The notes under the pieces are model-generated. The model made no database searches. It was given only the letters and a program-made list of their open reading frames with translations, and was not told where the DNA came from. A program made the position numbers and the translations under genes. This document shows, piece by piece, positions 23,327 to 29,477 of a DNA stretch of 36,008 nucleotides (its first letter is position 1; every line of letters begins with the position of its first letter). The stretch is from positions 1-36,008 of the forward strand of contig CAYOFO010000008.1 of assembly GCA_964403325.1 (NCBI GenBank), written 5' to 3'. The stretch comes from CAZQNF01 sp964403325. Lineage in GTDB: Bacteria; Patescibacteriota; Patescibacteriia; Magasanikbacterales; GWA2-37-8.

Positions 23327-23764
23327 ATGAATAAAATGAAACAAATTATGGCCGGACTTACGCTCGGGTTGGCTTTAGTAGGCGGAGCTATGCTCGCACC
23401 TGCTTTATCAAGTACTGTACACGCTCAACCTGTGGCCGCTAATGATCCAAACGATCCGTTGGGTGTTAATTACGGAGCTCAGACTGGACTTACCTCCACT
23501 GATATTCGCGCTACGGTTGGTAAAATTATCAACAGCGCTCTCGCACTCTTAGGTATCGTTACCGTGGTAATCTTTATTTGGGGTGGGTTTGAATACCTTA
23601 CTTCAGGTGGAGAAGCCGAAAAAACGAAAGGCGCTAAAGACAGAATGATCGCAGCCGTTATCGGTCTCATCATCATCTTGTGTGCTTACGCAGTTACTCG
23701 TTTCGTTATTGGAACTTTGCTTACAGCTACGAGTCAAAGCTCGCAAGCCGTGCAAATTCAATAA
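23327..23764 (+). CDS. Pilin-like protein P4, candidate major subunit
   Basis: 145 residues: signal peptide (1-33, ending VHAQ), a short exported segment, TM1 (about 67-91, ALALLGIVTVVIFIWGGFEY), cytoplasmic loop GGEAEKTKGAKDR, TM2 (107-128, VIGLIIILCAYAVTRFV), and a short polar tail. It has no cysteines and no added domain, so it is close to the minimal pilin form. It alone has its own consensus-like promoter and an ideal ribosome-binding site. A strong hairpin follows. These features suggest the most abundantly made member of the array. Confidence 0.82.
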   Translation: MNKMKQIMAGLTLGLALVGGAMLAPALSSTVHAQPVAANDPNDPLGVNYGAQTGLTSTDIRATVGKIINSALALLGIVTVVIFIWGGFEYLTSGGEAEKTKGAKDRMIAAVIGLIIILCAYAVTRFVIGTLLTATSQSSQAVQIQ

Positions 23765-23774
23765 AGTTTTTGGT

Positions 23775-23801
23775 CAGGGAGTTCGCACGTGCAACTCCCT
23801 G
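23775..23801 (+). other. Stable hairpin after P4
   Basis: Perfect 9-bp stem CAGGGAGTT/AACTCCCTG with loop CGCACGTGC, 10 bases after the P4 stop. There is no T run, so it is more likely a 3' stabiliser or processing point, or a leaky terminator, than a full terminator. Confidence 0.65.
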
Positions 23802-23875
23802 GCTGGATCTTTAAAATAGAAAAAACTTCATTATAGAATATTTATAAAATATTTTTTTCTGTTTTAAATTTTTTT

Positions 23876-24502
23876 ATGAAACATCGTCTTACGTTTTTGT
23901 TCTCCCTGGTTTTGGGTGCGGTAATGTTTCTCACACCAGCCGTGTCCCTTGCCCAAAAAGACTATGGTCTCAATAGTACGGTAAAAAGTACGGACGGTCT
24001 TTTGCCGACCACAGTGGCCAAAGCTACCACTGTTCCGCAGTTAGTGGGAAATATTGTGGCAATTGGTTTATCGGTGCTGGGGGTAGTATTTTTTGGTCTA
24101 TTTTTATATAGCGGAATTGTCTGGATGACAGCGCTTGGCAATGGTGAAAGAGTGAGTCAGGCCAAAGATACTCTGCAGTCGGCTATTACCGGCCTTATTA
24201 TTGTGGTGGCGGCCTATGCTATTTCCAAATTTGTCTTCGATAATTTGGTGGGTACCACTACTTCGTCCTCGTCGAGTGCGGTGGTAAACTCTTCTAGCTC
24301 TGCCGTGCCGGCTAATGCCAAAGAGGGTGATTCTTGCGGTAAAATGATGAAATATGAAAAAGACGCAGCTGGGAAAATGCAGTGTGTAACAGGTTGTGAG
24401 TATTTAGGTGGTACTTGTGGCACAAAAGACAGTTGTGTCGCACCAAAAACAACTACACCCAACGAATGTCCCGGGGACGCCAGTATTATTTGTTGCTATT
24501 AA
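23876..24502 (+). CDS. Pilin-like protein P5 with C-terminal Cys-rich ectodomain
   Basis: 208 residues: signal peptide (1-26, ending SLAQ), the two-TM core (about 57-122; LSVLGVVFFGLFLYSGIVWM, NGERVSQAK, GLIIVVAAYAISKFV), a serine-rich linker (about 128-146), and a 58-residue C-terminal domain with eight cysteines, including CVTGC and a terminal CCY. Because both ends of the core face outward, this domain sits on the exported side, as the N-terminal domains of P1-P3 do. An A/T-rich 111-base gap precedes it and could hold a promoter (TATAAA-like boxes), but none is convincing. Confidence 0.8.
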   Translation: MKHRLTFLFSLVLGAVMFLTPAVSLAQKDYGLNSTVKSTDGLLPTTVAKATTVPQLVGNIVAIGLSVLGVVFFGLFLYSGIVWMTALGNGERVSQAKDTLQSAITGLIIVVAAYAISKFVFDNLVGTTTSSSSSAVVNSSSSAVPANAKEGDSCGKMMKYEKDAAGKMQCVTGCEYLGGTCGTKDSCVAPKTTTPNECPGDASIICCY

Positions 24503-24520
24503 AACCACTTAAAAGAATGT

Positions 24521-24922
24521 ATGAAAAAATTTTTAACCATTTTACTGTTCATTGCTTCTGTAGTATTTTCCACTCCTTTGGTCCATGCCCAACTCAATCA
24601 ATCGACCGGTATTCTCGATAGCACGGTAGGTCCCAAAACGAAGGCGGGTTTGCAGGGAGATTTGCCAACTACAGCCGCGACTATTATCAAATTAGCTTTG
24701 TCGCTGGTGGGGAGTATATTTCTCTTTTTGGTAATTTATGCTGGTATTTTATGGATGACAGCAGCGGGTGATGGCGAAAAAGTGCAAAATGCCGTTAAGA
24801 TAATTCGGGCCGCGCTTGTTGGCTTGATCATCATAATGCTCGCCTACGCGGTTACTTATTTTGTCACCTCACGTTTGGCTTCGGGTGTAACTCGTGTTGA
24901 AATAGCCAGAAATTTGTCTTAA
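24521..24922 (+). CDS. Pilin-like protein P6, short form
   Basis: 133 residues, no cysteines. Signal peptide (1-24, ending VHAQ), a short exported stretch, TM1 (about 53-78, LSLVGSIFLFLVIYAGILWM), loop AAGDGEKVQNAVK, TM2 (about 92-116, LVGLIIIMLAYAVTYFV). The tail is about 17 residues. It is a minimal pilin-like subunit, 18 bases after P5 and 43 before P7. It lacks the strong translation signal of P4. Confidence 0.8.
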   Translation: MKKFLTILLFIASVVFSTPLVHAQLNQSTGILDSTVGPKTKAGLQGDLPTTAATIIKLALSLVGSIFLFLVIYAGILWMTAAGDGEKVQNAVKIIRAALVGLIIIMLAYAVTYFVTSRLASGVTRVEIARNLS

Positions 24923-24965
24923 TTTCGGCATTTTTTCTACCTACCTTTTATTTTTTACCATTGTT

Positions 24966-26237
24966 ATGAAAAAAATACTTTTTGCTTTGGGACTACTCTT
25001 GAGCGTTGCCCTTTCACCAAATTTGGTAGCAGCGGCACCAAATTTAGGCCTTGATCTGACATCAAAAATTGCTACACAGAGCGGGTATGATCCGGCCAAT
25101 GATACGACACTAGCCCAAACAGTGGGTAAAATAATAAAAGGCGCCTTAAGTGCGCTTGGGGTCATCTTTTTGGTACTCATGGTATATGCCGGTTTCTTGT
25201 ATCTTACTTCAGCTGGAGATAGTGAGAAAAAGAAAAAATCAATCGATATTATTACGGCCGCCGTTATTGGTCTTATTATCGTCCTTTCGGCCTATGCCAT
25301 CACCACTTTTGTTTTAACCAAGCTGGGAAGTGCCACCGGCTCCTCGTCCAGCGGAAGTTCGTCTTCGGGCTCAGGGAGTAGTTCTTCTTCAGGTAGCCAA
25401 AATGGTTCATCAAATAACAATCTTTCTAATAATAATGGTGGCAACGGCGGTAATTTAAACTGTGCCGGATCTTGTTTGACATCAGCGCAGTTAAATGCGG
25501 CTTCTGATCGTACTCAAGATTCAGACGGCGTATGTGATGACCCTGCTTTGATTTGCACAATGACCAAACCTTCAGGTAATGCTTTTGTACAAGGATCGGT
25601 GTGTTTAACACGATGTATGAGAAAAGACGATGCTGCGAGTAAGGGTCTTATGCCATTGTTAGGTTATGTATGTTCTAATATTGATGAAGTGTGCGTTAAC
25701 AAACAAACTTGTGAAGAAGCTCTGGGAGAATGTGTAAAAAGCGATGGAATGCTGGCTGGCAGGAAAATTGTTTATGATGCTGATGGAAATACTATTAAAT
25801 GTTCTATGGCTGGTTATGCTTGCGTAGAACCTGCGGAGCCAGCTCCTACAAATCAGTGCGGTATTAATATTTTAGACGGTTCTCCCGACCAAAGCGAGGA
25901 ATGTATGGATACAAATTTAGTGGCAGTTTTGGGTGCAGAAAAAACTGATGGTACTTGTGGATCTGGACAAACCTGTGTACAAACTGCCGGACATAAATTT
26001 TTGTGTAACAGTGATTCTTTGGCTCGATTTTTTATAGAAACTAATCCAGCCGGTAATAGTACAGAGTGTAATGATACCAAATGTTTTCCAACGAATCAGT
26101 TGGCTGGAAGTAATCTAGAAAAAGTAAATATGGGTGTATGTAGGACGGCAACTGATAGTTGTGTATTTAGTATGCCTAGAACGAATCAGTTTGCTAAAGA
26201 TGCTTGTAAGACTGGTAATGGAGCCATTTCATTATAA
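24966..26237 (+). CDS. Pilin-like protein P7 with giant C-terminal Cys-rich ectodomain
   Basis: 423 residues, the largest of the array. Signal peptide (1-24), two-TM core (about 53-119; LSALGVIFLVLMVYAGFLYL, SEKKKKS, VIGLIIVLSAYAITTFV), a Ser/Gly/Asn linker (121-163), then about 260 residues with 22 cysteines. At least three C-x3/4-C-x18/19-C-x6-C units are readable: C166-C170-C190-C197, C213-C217-C236-C243 and C368-C373-C392-C399. The first strongly resembles the N-terminal module of P3. Such a disulfide-rich extension could project from a filament or membrane complex as an adhesin or tip. No known family is recognised in it. Confidence 0.8.
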   Translation: MKKILFALGLLLSVALSPNLVAAAPNLGLDLTSKIATQSGYDPANDTTLAQTVGKIIKGALSALGVIFLVLMVYAGFLYLTSAGDSEKKKKSIDIITAAVIGLIIVLSAYAITTFVLTKLGSATGSSSSGSSSSGSGSSSSSGSQNGSSNNNLSNNNGGNGGNLNCAGSCLTSAQLNAASDRTQDSDGVCDDPALICTMTKPSGNAFVQGSVCLTRCMRKDDAASKGLMPLLGYVCSNIDEVCVNKQTCEEALGECVKSDGMLAGRKIVYDADGNTIKCSMAGYACVEPAEPAPTNQCGINILDGSPDQSEECMDTNLVAVLGAEKTDGTCGSGQTCVQTAGHKFLCNSDSLARFFIETNPAGNSTECNDTKCFPTNQLAGSNLEKVNMGVCRTATDSCVFSMPRTNQFAKDACKTGNGAISL

Positions 26238-26251
26238 GTGGTGTATCTGCT

Positions 26252-26698
26252 ATGAAAAAATTTATTACGTTTTTGCTCTTAGGTTTAAGTATACTAGGAA
26301 GTTTCTCTTCTACACCTACTCTTGCTCAAAGTTCAGATATGAATAACCAGCTGGAAGCAGCTGGAAATGCGGTGGGTGGAAATTTTGCCAATAAAACTGA
26401 TGTACGCATTACCGTGGCCAATATTATTAAATCTGCCCTCACCCTCATCGGTTTTCTGGTGGTAGTGCTCATTATCTATGCCGGTGTGCTCTATATGCTC
26501 TCGGGCGGGGAAAGTGAAAAAAAGAAAAAAGCCACCGATACAATTTCGGCGGCTGTCATTGGCCTCGTCATTATCCTTACCGCTTACGCTCTCACCGTCT
26601 TTGTTACCAAGGTGCTCCTGGGAAACAATAAAAATACCAACTCTGCCACTTCCGGCCCATCAGGTTTGCAAGCACCCAGTTTAAATAGCGGTTCTTAG
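26252..26698 (+). CDS. Pilin-like protein P8, short form
   Basis: 148 residues, no cysteines. Signal peptide (1-25, ending TLAQ), exported stretch, TM1 (about 57-80, LTLIGFLVVVLIIYAGVLYM), loop GGESEKKKKATD, TM2 (about 94-118, VIGLVIILTAYALTVFV), and a short Asn/Ser/Gly-rich tail. Loop and TM2 are almost identical in pattern to P7, so these two neighbours are probably the most recent duplicates. It is the last of the contiguous eight and is followed by a hairpin. Confidence 0.8.
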   Translation: MKKFITFLLLGLSILGSFSSTPTLAQSSDMNNQLEAAGNAVGGNFANKTDVRITVANIIKSALTLIGFLVVVLIIYAGVLYMLSGGESEKKKKATDTISAAVIGLVIILTAYALTVFVTKVLLGNNKNTNSATSGPSGLQAPSLNSGS

Positions 26699-26742
26699 GC
26701 AGCACATCATTTAGCTGTAGATTCTTAAAGAGAGTGTTGCCT
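26697..26742 (+). other. Hairpin at the end of the pilin-like run
   Basis: AGGCAGCAC (26697-26705, starting inside the P8 stop) pairs with GTGTTGCCT (26734-26742), one G-T pair. There is no T run after it, so termination is uncertain. Confidence 0.45.
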
Positions 26743-26806
26743 GAAAACTACGTTTGACAGGGTGTAGCTTGAGTTAAAAAGGTACTGCGGTTAATTTTAA
26801 AAGTTT

Positions 26807-26812
26807 TATAAT
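26807..26812 (+). promoter_or_regulatory. -10 box of the glycosyltransferase promoter
   Basis: Perfect TATAAT 54 bases before ATG 26867. No -35 of quality at the expected distance. Confidence 0.45.
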
Positions 26813-26866
26813 AAAATTGTATCGATGGATACAATTTTTAATTACTTGGCTGTTTATTGTACGGTT

Positions 26867-28000
26867 ATGAAAAAAATTTGGTTGTTGTATGCGCGCTTTG
26901 GTGGCGGACATCTGGCCCCGGCGAAAGCTGTAAAAGAAGCTTTGGAAAAAAAATACGGTGGTCTCGTTGACATTAAACTGGTGGATATTGGTGAGGGACT
27001 CAATGGGAAGGCAAAGTTTTTTTTAGAAAATGGCTATAGCACTCTCGTTAATCGAGCAGAGTGGTTGTGGAAAATATTTTATTTTTTACACAAACTGCGT
27101 AGTATTGTCTGGATGGAAAATCATCTTATTCCCAAGCTCATTAAGCAGTATTTTGGTCGCCTGCTCGAAACAGAAAAGCCCGACATCATCATTACCTTTT
27201 TTCATTTTTTTAGTCCGGTCATGGATGCACTCCAAGAGCGACAGCTAAATATTCCGGTGCTGGCAGTGGTGACTGATCCGTTTACAGCGCCACCGGTTTG
27301 GTTTTATTTTAAACAAATTTCGTATATTGTGTTTTCGGCGCAAGCTGCAGCGCTTGCCATGGATCGGGCGATAGCGCCGGAGCGGATGCATATTTTTCCG
27401 CCCATTTTGCATCCCAAATATACTACTGAGCTGCTTGCAGCGGCACAAAGTATCAAATTACAATTAGGCCTGGCCTTGGAGCGAAAAATGGTGTTGCTGA
27501 TCGGTGGTGGTGAAGGCTTGCCGCAAGGTGCTCAGGCACTCGAAAGTTTGCTCAAGAGCGAGGTTGAGGCTGATTTTGCAGTTGTCTGCGGGAGAAATGA
27601 AAGATTTAAAGCGCAGATCGAAAAAATAGCGCGTCATTATCCGCATCGTAAAATTCATATTTTTGGCTTTGTGGATTTTGTACATCAGCTCATGGCCGCG
27701 GCCGATGTCGTTATTGCCAAAGCTGGCGCCTCGGTAACTATGGAAGTGGTTTTCCTCAAAAAACCGATTATTTTTATCCACTATATTTGGGAACAGGAAA
27801 AAGGTAATATGGAGTTTGTGGTCCAAAATCACTTGGGGTTCTTTGTACCAAAAATAAAAGAATTACCCCAAAAAGTGCAGGCTATTTTGTACGATGATGC
27901 AACTCGGCAAAAAATTGTTCAAGGATATGAAAGTGTTACCACCAAAAATGGTACTGAGGCGGTAGCCGATTTTATTTATGGCTTTCAAAAAGAAGCTTAA
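26867..28000 (+). CDS. GT28-type glycosyltransferase (MGDG synthase/MurG-like)
   Basis: 377 residues from the ATG at 26867; an earlier in-frame ATG gives an unlikely extension over the leader. The N-terminal domain starts with MKKIWLLYARFGGGHLAPAKAV, carrying the GGGH acceptor-side loop typical of MGDG synthases and MurG. A helical segment around VWMENHLIPKLIK may contact the membrane. The C-terminal domain shows VLLIGGGEGLPQGA, VVCGRNERFK, IHIFGFVDFVHQLMAAADVVIAKAGASVTMEV, the donor-binding fold of the GT-B class. It probably glycosylates a lipid using a UDP-sugar, which galU could help supply. It is not MurG itself as far as I can judge. Confidence 0.82.
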   Translation: MKKIWLLYARFGGGHLAPAKAVKEALEKKYGGLVDIKLVDIGEGLNGKAKFFLENGYSTLVNRAEWLWKIFYFLHKLRSIVWMENHLIPKLIKQYFGRLLETEKPDIIITFFHFFSPVMDALQERQLNIPVLAVVTDPFTAPPVWFYFKQISYIVFSAQAAALAMDRAIAPERMHIFPPILHPKYTTELLAAAQSIKLQLGLALERKMVLLIGGGEGLPQGAQALESLLKSEVEADFAVVCGRNERFKAQIEKIARHYPHRKIHIFGFVDFVHQLMAAADVVIAKAGASVTMEVVFLKKPIIFIHYIWEQEKGNMEFVVQNHLGFFVPKIKELPQKVQAILYDDATRQKIVQGYESVTTKNGTEAVADFIYGFQKEA

Positions 28001-28169
28001 AAGATTAGTTTTGAATCATGCGCGTGAGCACCGATATTATACTAGTAAGTATCCAGGCTGAGGGGGTTTATCGCGAGTGGTGTTGTGGTTTAAAAGCTGT
28101 ATAAAGTAGTAAAAATTTGGTTTCAAAATAGTTTTTTGGAACATCAGCCAGATGTTTTTGTCCCAAGTC

Positions 28170-28198
28170 TTGATTTTTGAAAATTCTTGTGATAAAAT
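28170..28198 (+). promoter_or_regulatory. Promoter of tRNA-His
   Basis: TTGATT (28170-28175), 17-base spacer ending in TGA, TAAAAT (28193-28198), 25 bases before the tRNA. The -35, spacing and -10 are the same as in the tRNA-Arg promoter. Confidence 0.72.
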
Positions 28199-28223
28199 CG
28201 TTGGACAATTAAGTCCCCAGAGG

Positions 28224-28296
28224 GGTGGCCATGGTATAATGGTAATTACGGGAGGTTGTGGTCCTCTCAATACGGGTTCGATTCCCGTTGGCCACC
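28224..28296 (+). tRNA. tRNA-His(GTG)
   Basis: Anticodon arm GGAGG-TTGTGGT-CCTCT gives GTG. Acceptor GTGGCCA/TGGCCAC with the extra G(-1) at 28224 opposite C73, the identity element for histidine. T arm ACGGG-TTCGATT-CCCGT. CCA is not encoded. Confidence 0.96.
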
Positions 28297-28318
28297 CCTG
28301 TTGGGATTTAGCGATTGT

Positions 28319-28343
28319 AAAGGCTTTTTAAGCCTTTTTTTAT
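28319..28343 (+). terminator. Intrinsic terminator after tRNA-His
   Basis: Stem AAAGGCTT/AAGCCTTT with a short loop, followed by a T run. Confidence 0.87.
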
Positions 28344-28411
28344 TTTCAATAATTTGGTTTACGCTGGCAGAAAAAGTTTGGTTAGTTCTAAAAGCCGGGC
28401 AATTATAAAGT

Positions 28412-28442
28412 AAAAAAACAGCGAATTTTTTCGCTGTTTTTT
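28412..28442. terminator. Intrinsic terminator for the minus-strand tRNA-Arg
   Basis: Stem AAAAAACAGCGA with its complement, flanked by A on the left and T on the right, so it works in both directions. It lies downstream of tRNA-Arg on the minus strand. Confidence 0.87.
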
Positions 28443-28477
28443 AGGTGAAACCTAAAGTTTAACAAATAACACATTTG

Positions 28478-28549
28478 TGTCCCCGCTAGGAATCGAACCT
28501 AGATCTAAAGCTTAGAAGGCTTCTATTCTATCCATTGAACTACGGGGAC
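28478..28549 (-). tRNA. tRNA-Arg(TCT)
   Basis: On the minus strand: acceptor GTCCCCG/CGGGGAC, anticodon arm GAAGC-CTTCTAA-GCTTT (anticodon TCT), T arm CTAGG-TTCGATT-CCTAG, discriminator A. CCA not encoded. Confidence 0.96.
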
Positions 28550-28567
28550 AAGGAGATCAGTAGGGGC

Positions 28568-28596
28568 ATTTTAAGGGATTTTTACAAACAAATCAA
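28568..28596 (-). promoter_or_regulatory. Promoter of tRNA-Arg
   Basis: Minus strand TTGATT (28596-28591), 17-base spacer, TAAAAT (28573-28568). It overlaps the divergent promoter of P9, so the two units may compete for polymerase. Confidence 0.68.
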
Positions 28597-28609
28597 GTTA
28601 TGCTATTCT
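28581..28609 (+). promoter_or_regulatory. Promoter of P9
   Basis: -35 TTTACA (28581-28586), 17-base spacer ending in TGC, -10 TATTCT (28604-28609). Leader about 25 bases. Confidence 0.7.
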
Positions 28610-28640
28610 AGAACGGTCAAAGTTTTTATGTATACAAAAT

Positions 28641-28991
28641 ATGTGGTATAAAAAAATCATCTCGGTTTTCTTACTTGGTACAGCTTTTTTTACGCCGGTT
28701 ATTTCCTTGGCCCAGTACGGTTTAGATGATACGGCCACTTCTTTGGGGTACAATAAAACACAAACCGTTTACACTATGTCGTCGCAAATTGTGGCAGTGG
28801 CACTGCTGGCTTTGGGTGTTATATTTTTTCTTATTATGCTGTATGCGGGCATTCGTTGGCTCACAGCACGGGATAACGACGAATTTGTCAAAAAATCACA
28901 AGAAATTCTCCAAGCCGCTACAATTGGTCTGGTTATTTCACTGGCTGCCTATGCGGCTACCCGCTTTATTTTTCAGGCGTTGGGCAAGTAA
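28641..28991 (+). CDS. Pilin-like protein P9, detached shortest member
   Basis: 116 residues: signal peptide (1-24, ending SLAQ), exported segment of about 20 residues, TM1 (about 48-72, LLALGVIFFLIMLYAGIRWL), loop RDNDEFVKKSQ, TM2 (about 88-112, ATIGLVISLAAYAATRFIF). It ends right after TM2. It lies 1.9 kb beyond the eight-gene run, separated by the glycosyltransferase and two tRNAs, with its own promoter. In its loop the usual E-K pair reads DEFVKK. It is closest in appearance to P5. Confidence 0.78.
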   Translation: MWYKKIISVFLLGTAFFTPVISLAQYGLDDTATSLGYNKTQTVYTMSSQIVAVALLALGVIFFLIMLYAGIRWLTARDNDEFVKKSQEILQAATIGLVISLAAYAATRFIFQALGK

Positions 28992-28994
28992 AGC

Positions 28995-29023
28995 TTGACA
29001 TTTTTGGGTTTTTTACCTAGAAT
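28995..29023 (+). promoter_or_regulatory. Promoter of rpsO
   Basis: Perfect -35 TTGACA (28995-29000), 17-base spacer, -10 TAGAAT (29018-29023). The transcript would start near 29030. Confidence 0.88.
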
Positions 29024-29029
29024 AGTCCT

Positions 29030-29108
29030 TATTCATTTTCCTGGGCTTAAGCCCTGGCCGAACAGCTAAATCATACTTGTAGCTCGCTCGGTGATTTCCA
29101 ATTTAGGT
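29030..29108 (+). promoter_or_regulatory. Structured rpsO leader, possible S15 autoregulatory site
   Basis: About 79 bases with a perfect palindrome GGGCTTAAGCCC (29043-29054), then a stem-loop with outer CCGA/TCGG (29058-29061, 29088-29091) and inner AGCTA/TAGCT (29064-29068, 29080-29084). S15 represses its own translation through leader RNA in several phyla, with unrelated structures in each. Assignment here is inference. Confidence 0.45.
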
Positions 29109-29477
29109 ATGTTAGACCCACAAAAAAAACAGGCTGTTATTAAAAAATTTCAAACTCACAAAGGTGATACCGGTTCAAGCGAAGTGCAAATCGCTCTTCT
29201 TTCCTCAGAAATTGACGAGCTTATCGAGCACTTAAAACTTCACCACAAAGATCACTCTTCTCGTCGTGGTTTACTCCGTAAAGTAAGCACTCGTCGCAGT
29301 TTGATGCGCTATTTAAAAAAGGAAAATCCAGTAAGTTACGAAGAACTTGTTAAAAAACTCAAACTCAAACAGGCTCGCAATTTAGTAAAACCAGGGAGCG
29401 CCGAAGCTGAAATGCTTGACGAAGATATGCCCGAAGACTTAGAAGCTATAAAAGGAAAAGATGCCGATAACGAGTAA
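29109..29477 (+). CDS. rpsO: 30S ribosomal protein S15 (uS15)
   Basis: 122 residues from ATG 29109; a GTG 18 bases upstream extends the frame but lacks homology. The S15 core is clear: KKFQTHKGDTGSSEVQIALL, HLKLHHKDHSSRRGLLRKVSTRR and YLKKENPVSYEELVKKLKLK. S15 binds 16S rRNA at the central domain junction. The usual protein is about 89 residues; this one has an acidic C-terminal tail of about 30 residues (AEAEMLDEDMPEDLEAIKG). Its last 17 bases overlap the start of the NYN gene, which implies coupled translation. Confidence 0.97.
   Translation: MLDPQKKQAVIKKFQTHKGDTGSSEVQIALLSSEIDELIEHLKLHHKDHSSRRGLLRKVSTRRSLMRYLKKENPVSYEELVKKLKLKQARNLVKPGSAEAEMLDEDMPEDLEAIKGKDADNE

Noticed and set aside
26754..26782. 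Promoter from TTGACA at 26754
   Set aside because: No -10-like sequence follows at the right spacing; the TATAAT at 26807 is too far.
28037..28270. Minus-strand open frame of 77 codons
   Set aside because: It is antisense to tRNA-His and its promoter, and shows no signal peptide or domain.
21121..28991. Classical type IV (PilA) pilins
   Set aside because: The proteins lack a GFTLIE-type prepilin peptidase site and have two TM segments, which fits VirB2/TrbC-like proteins instead.
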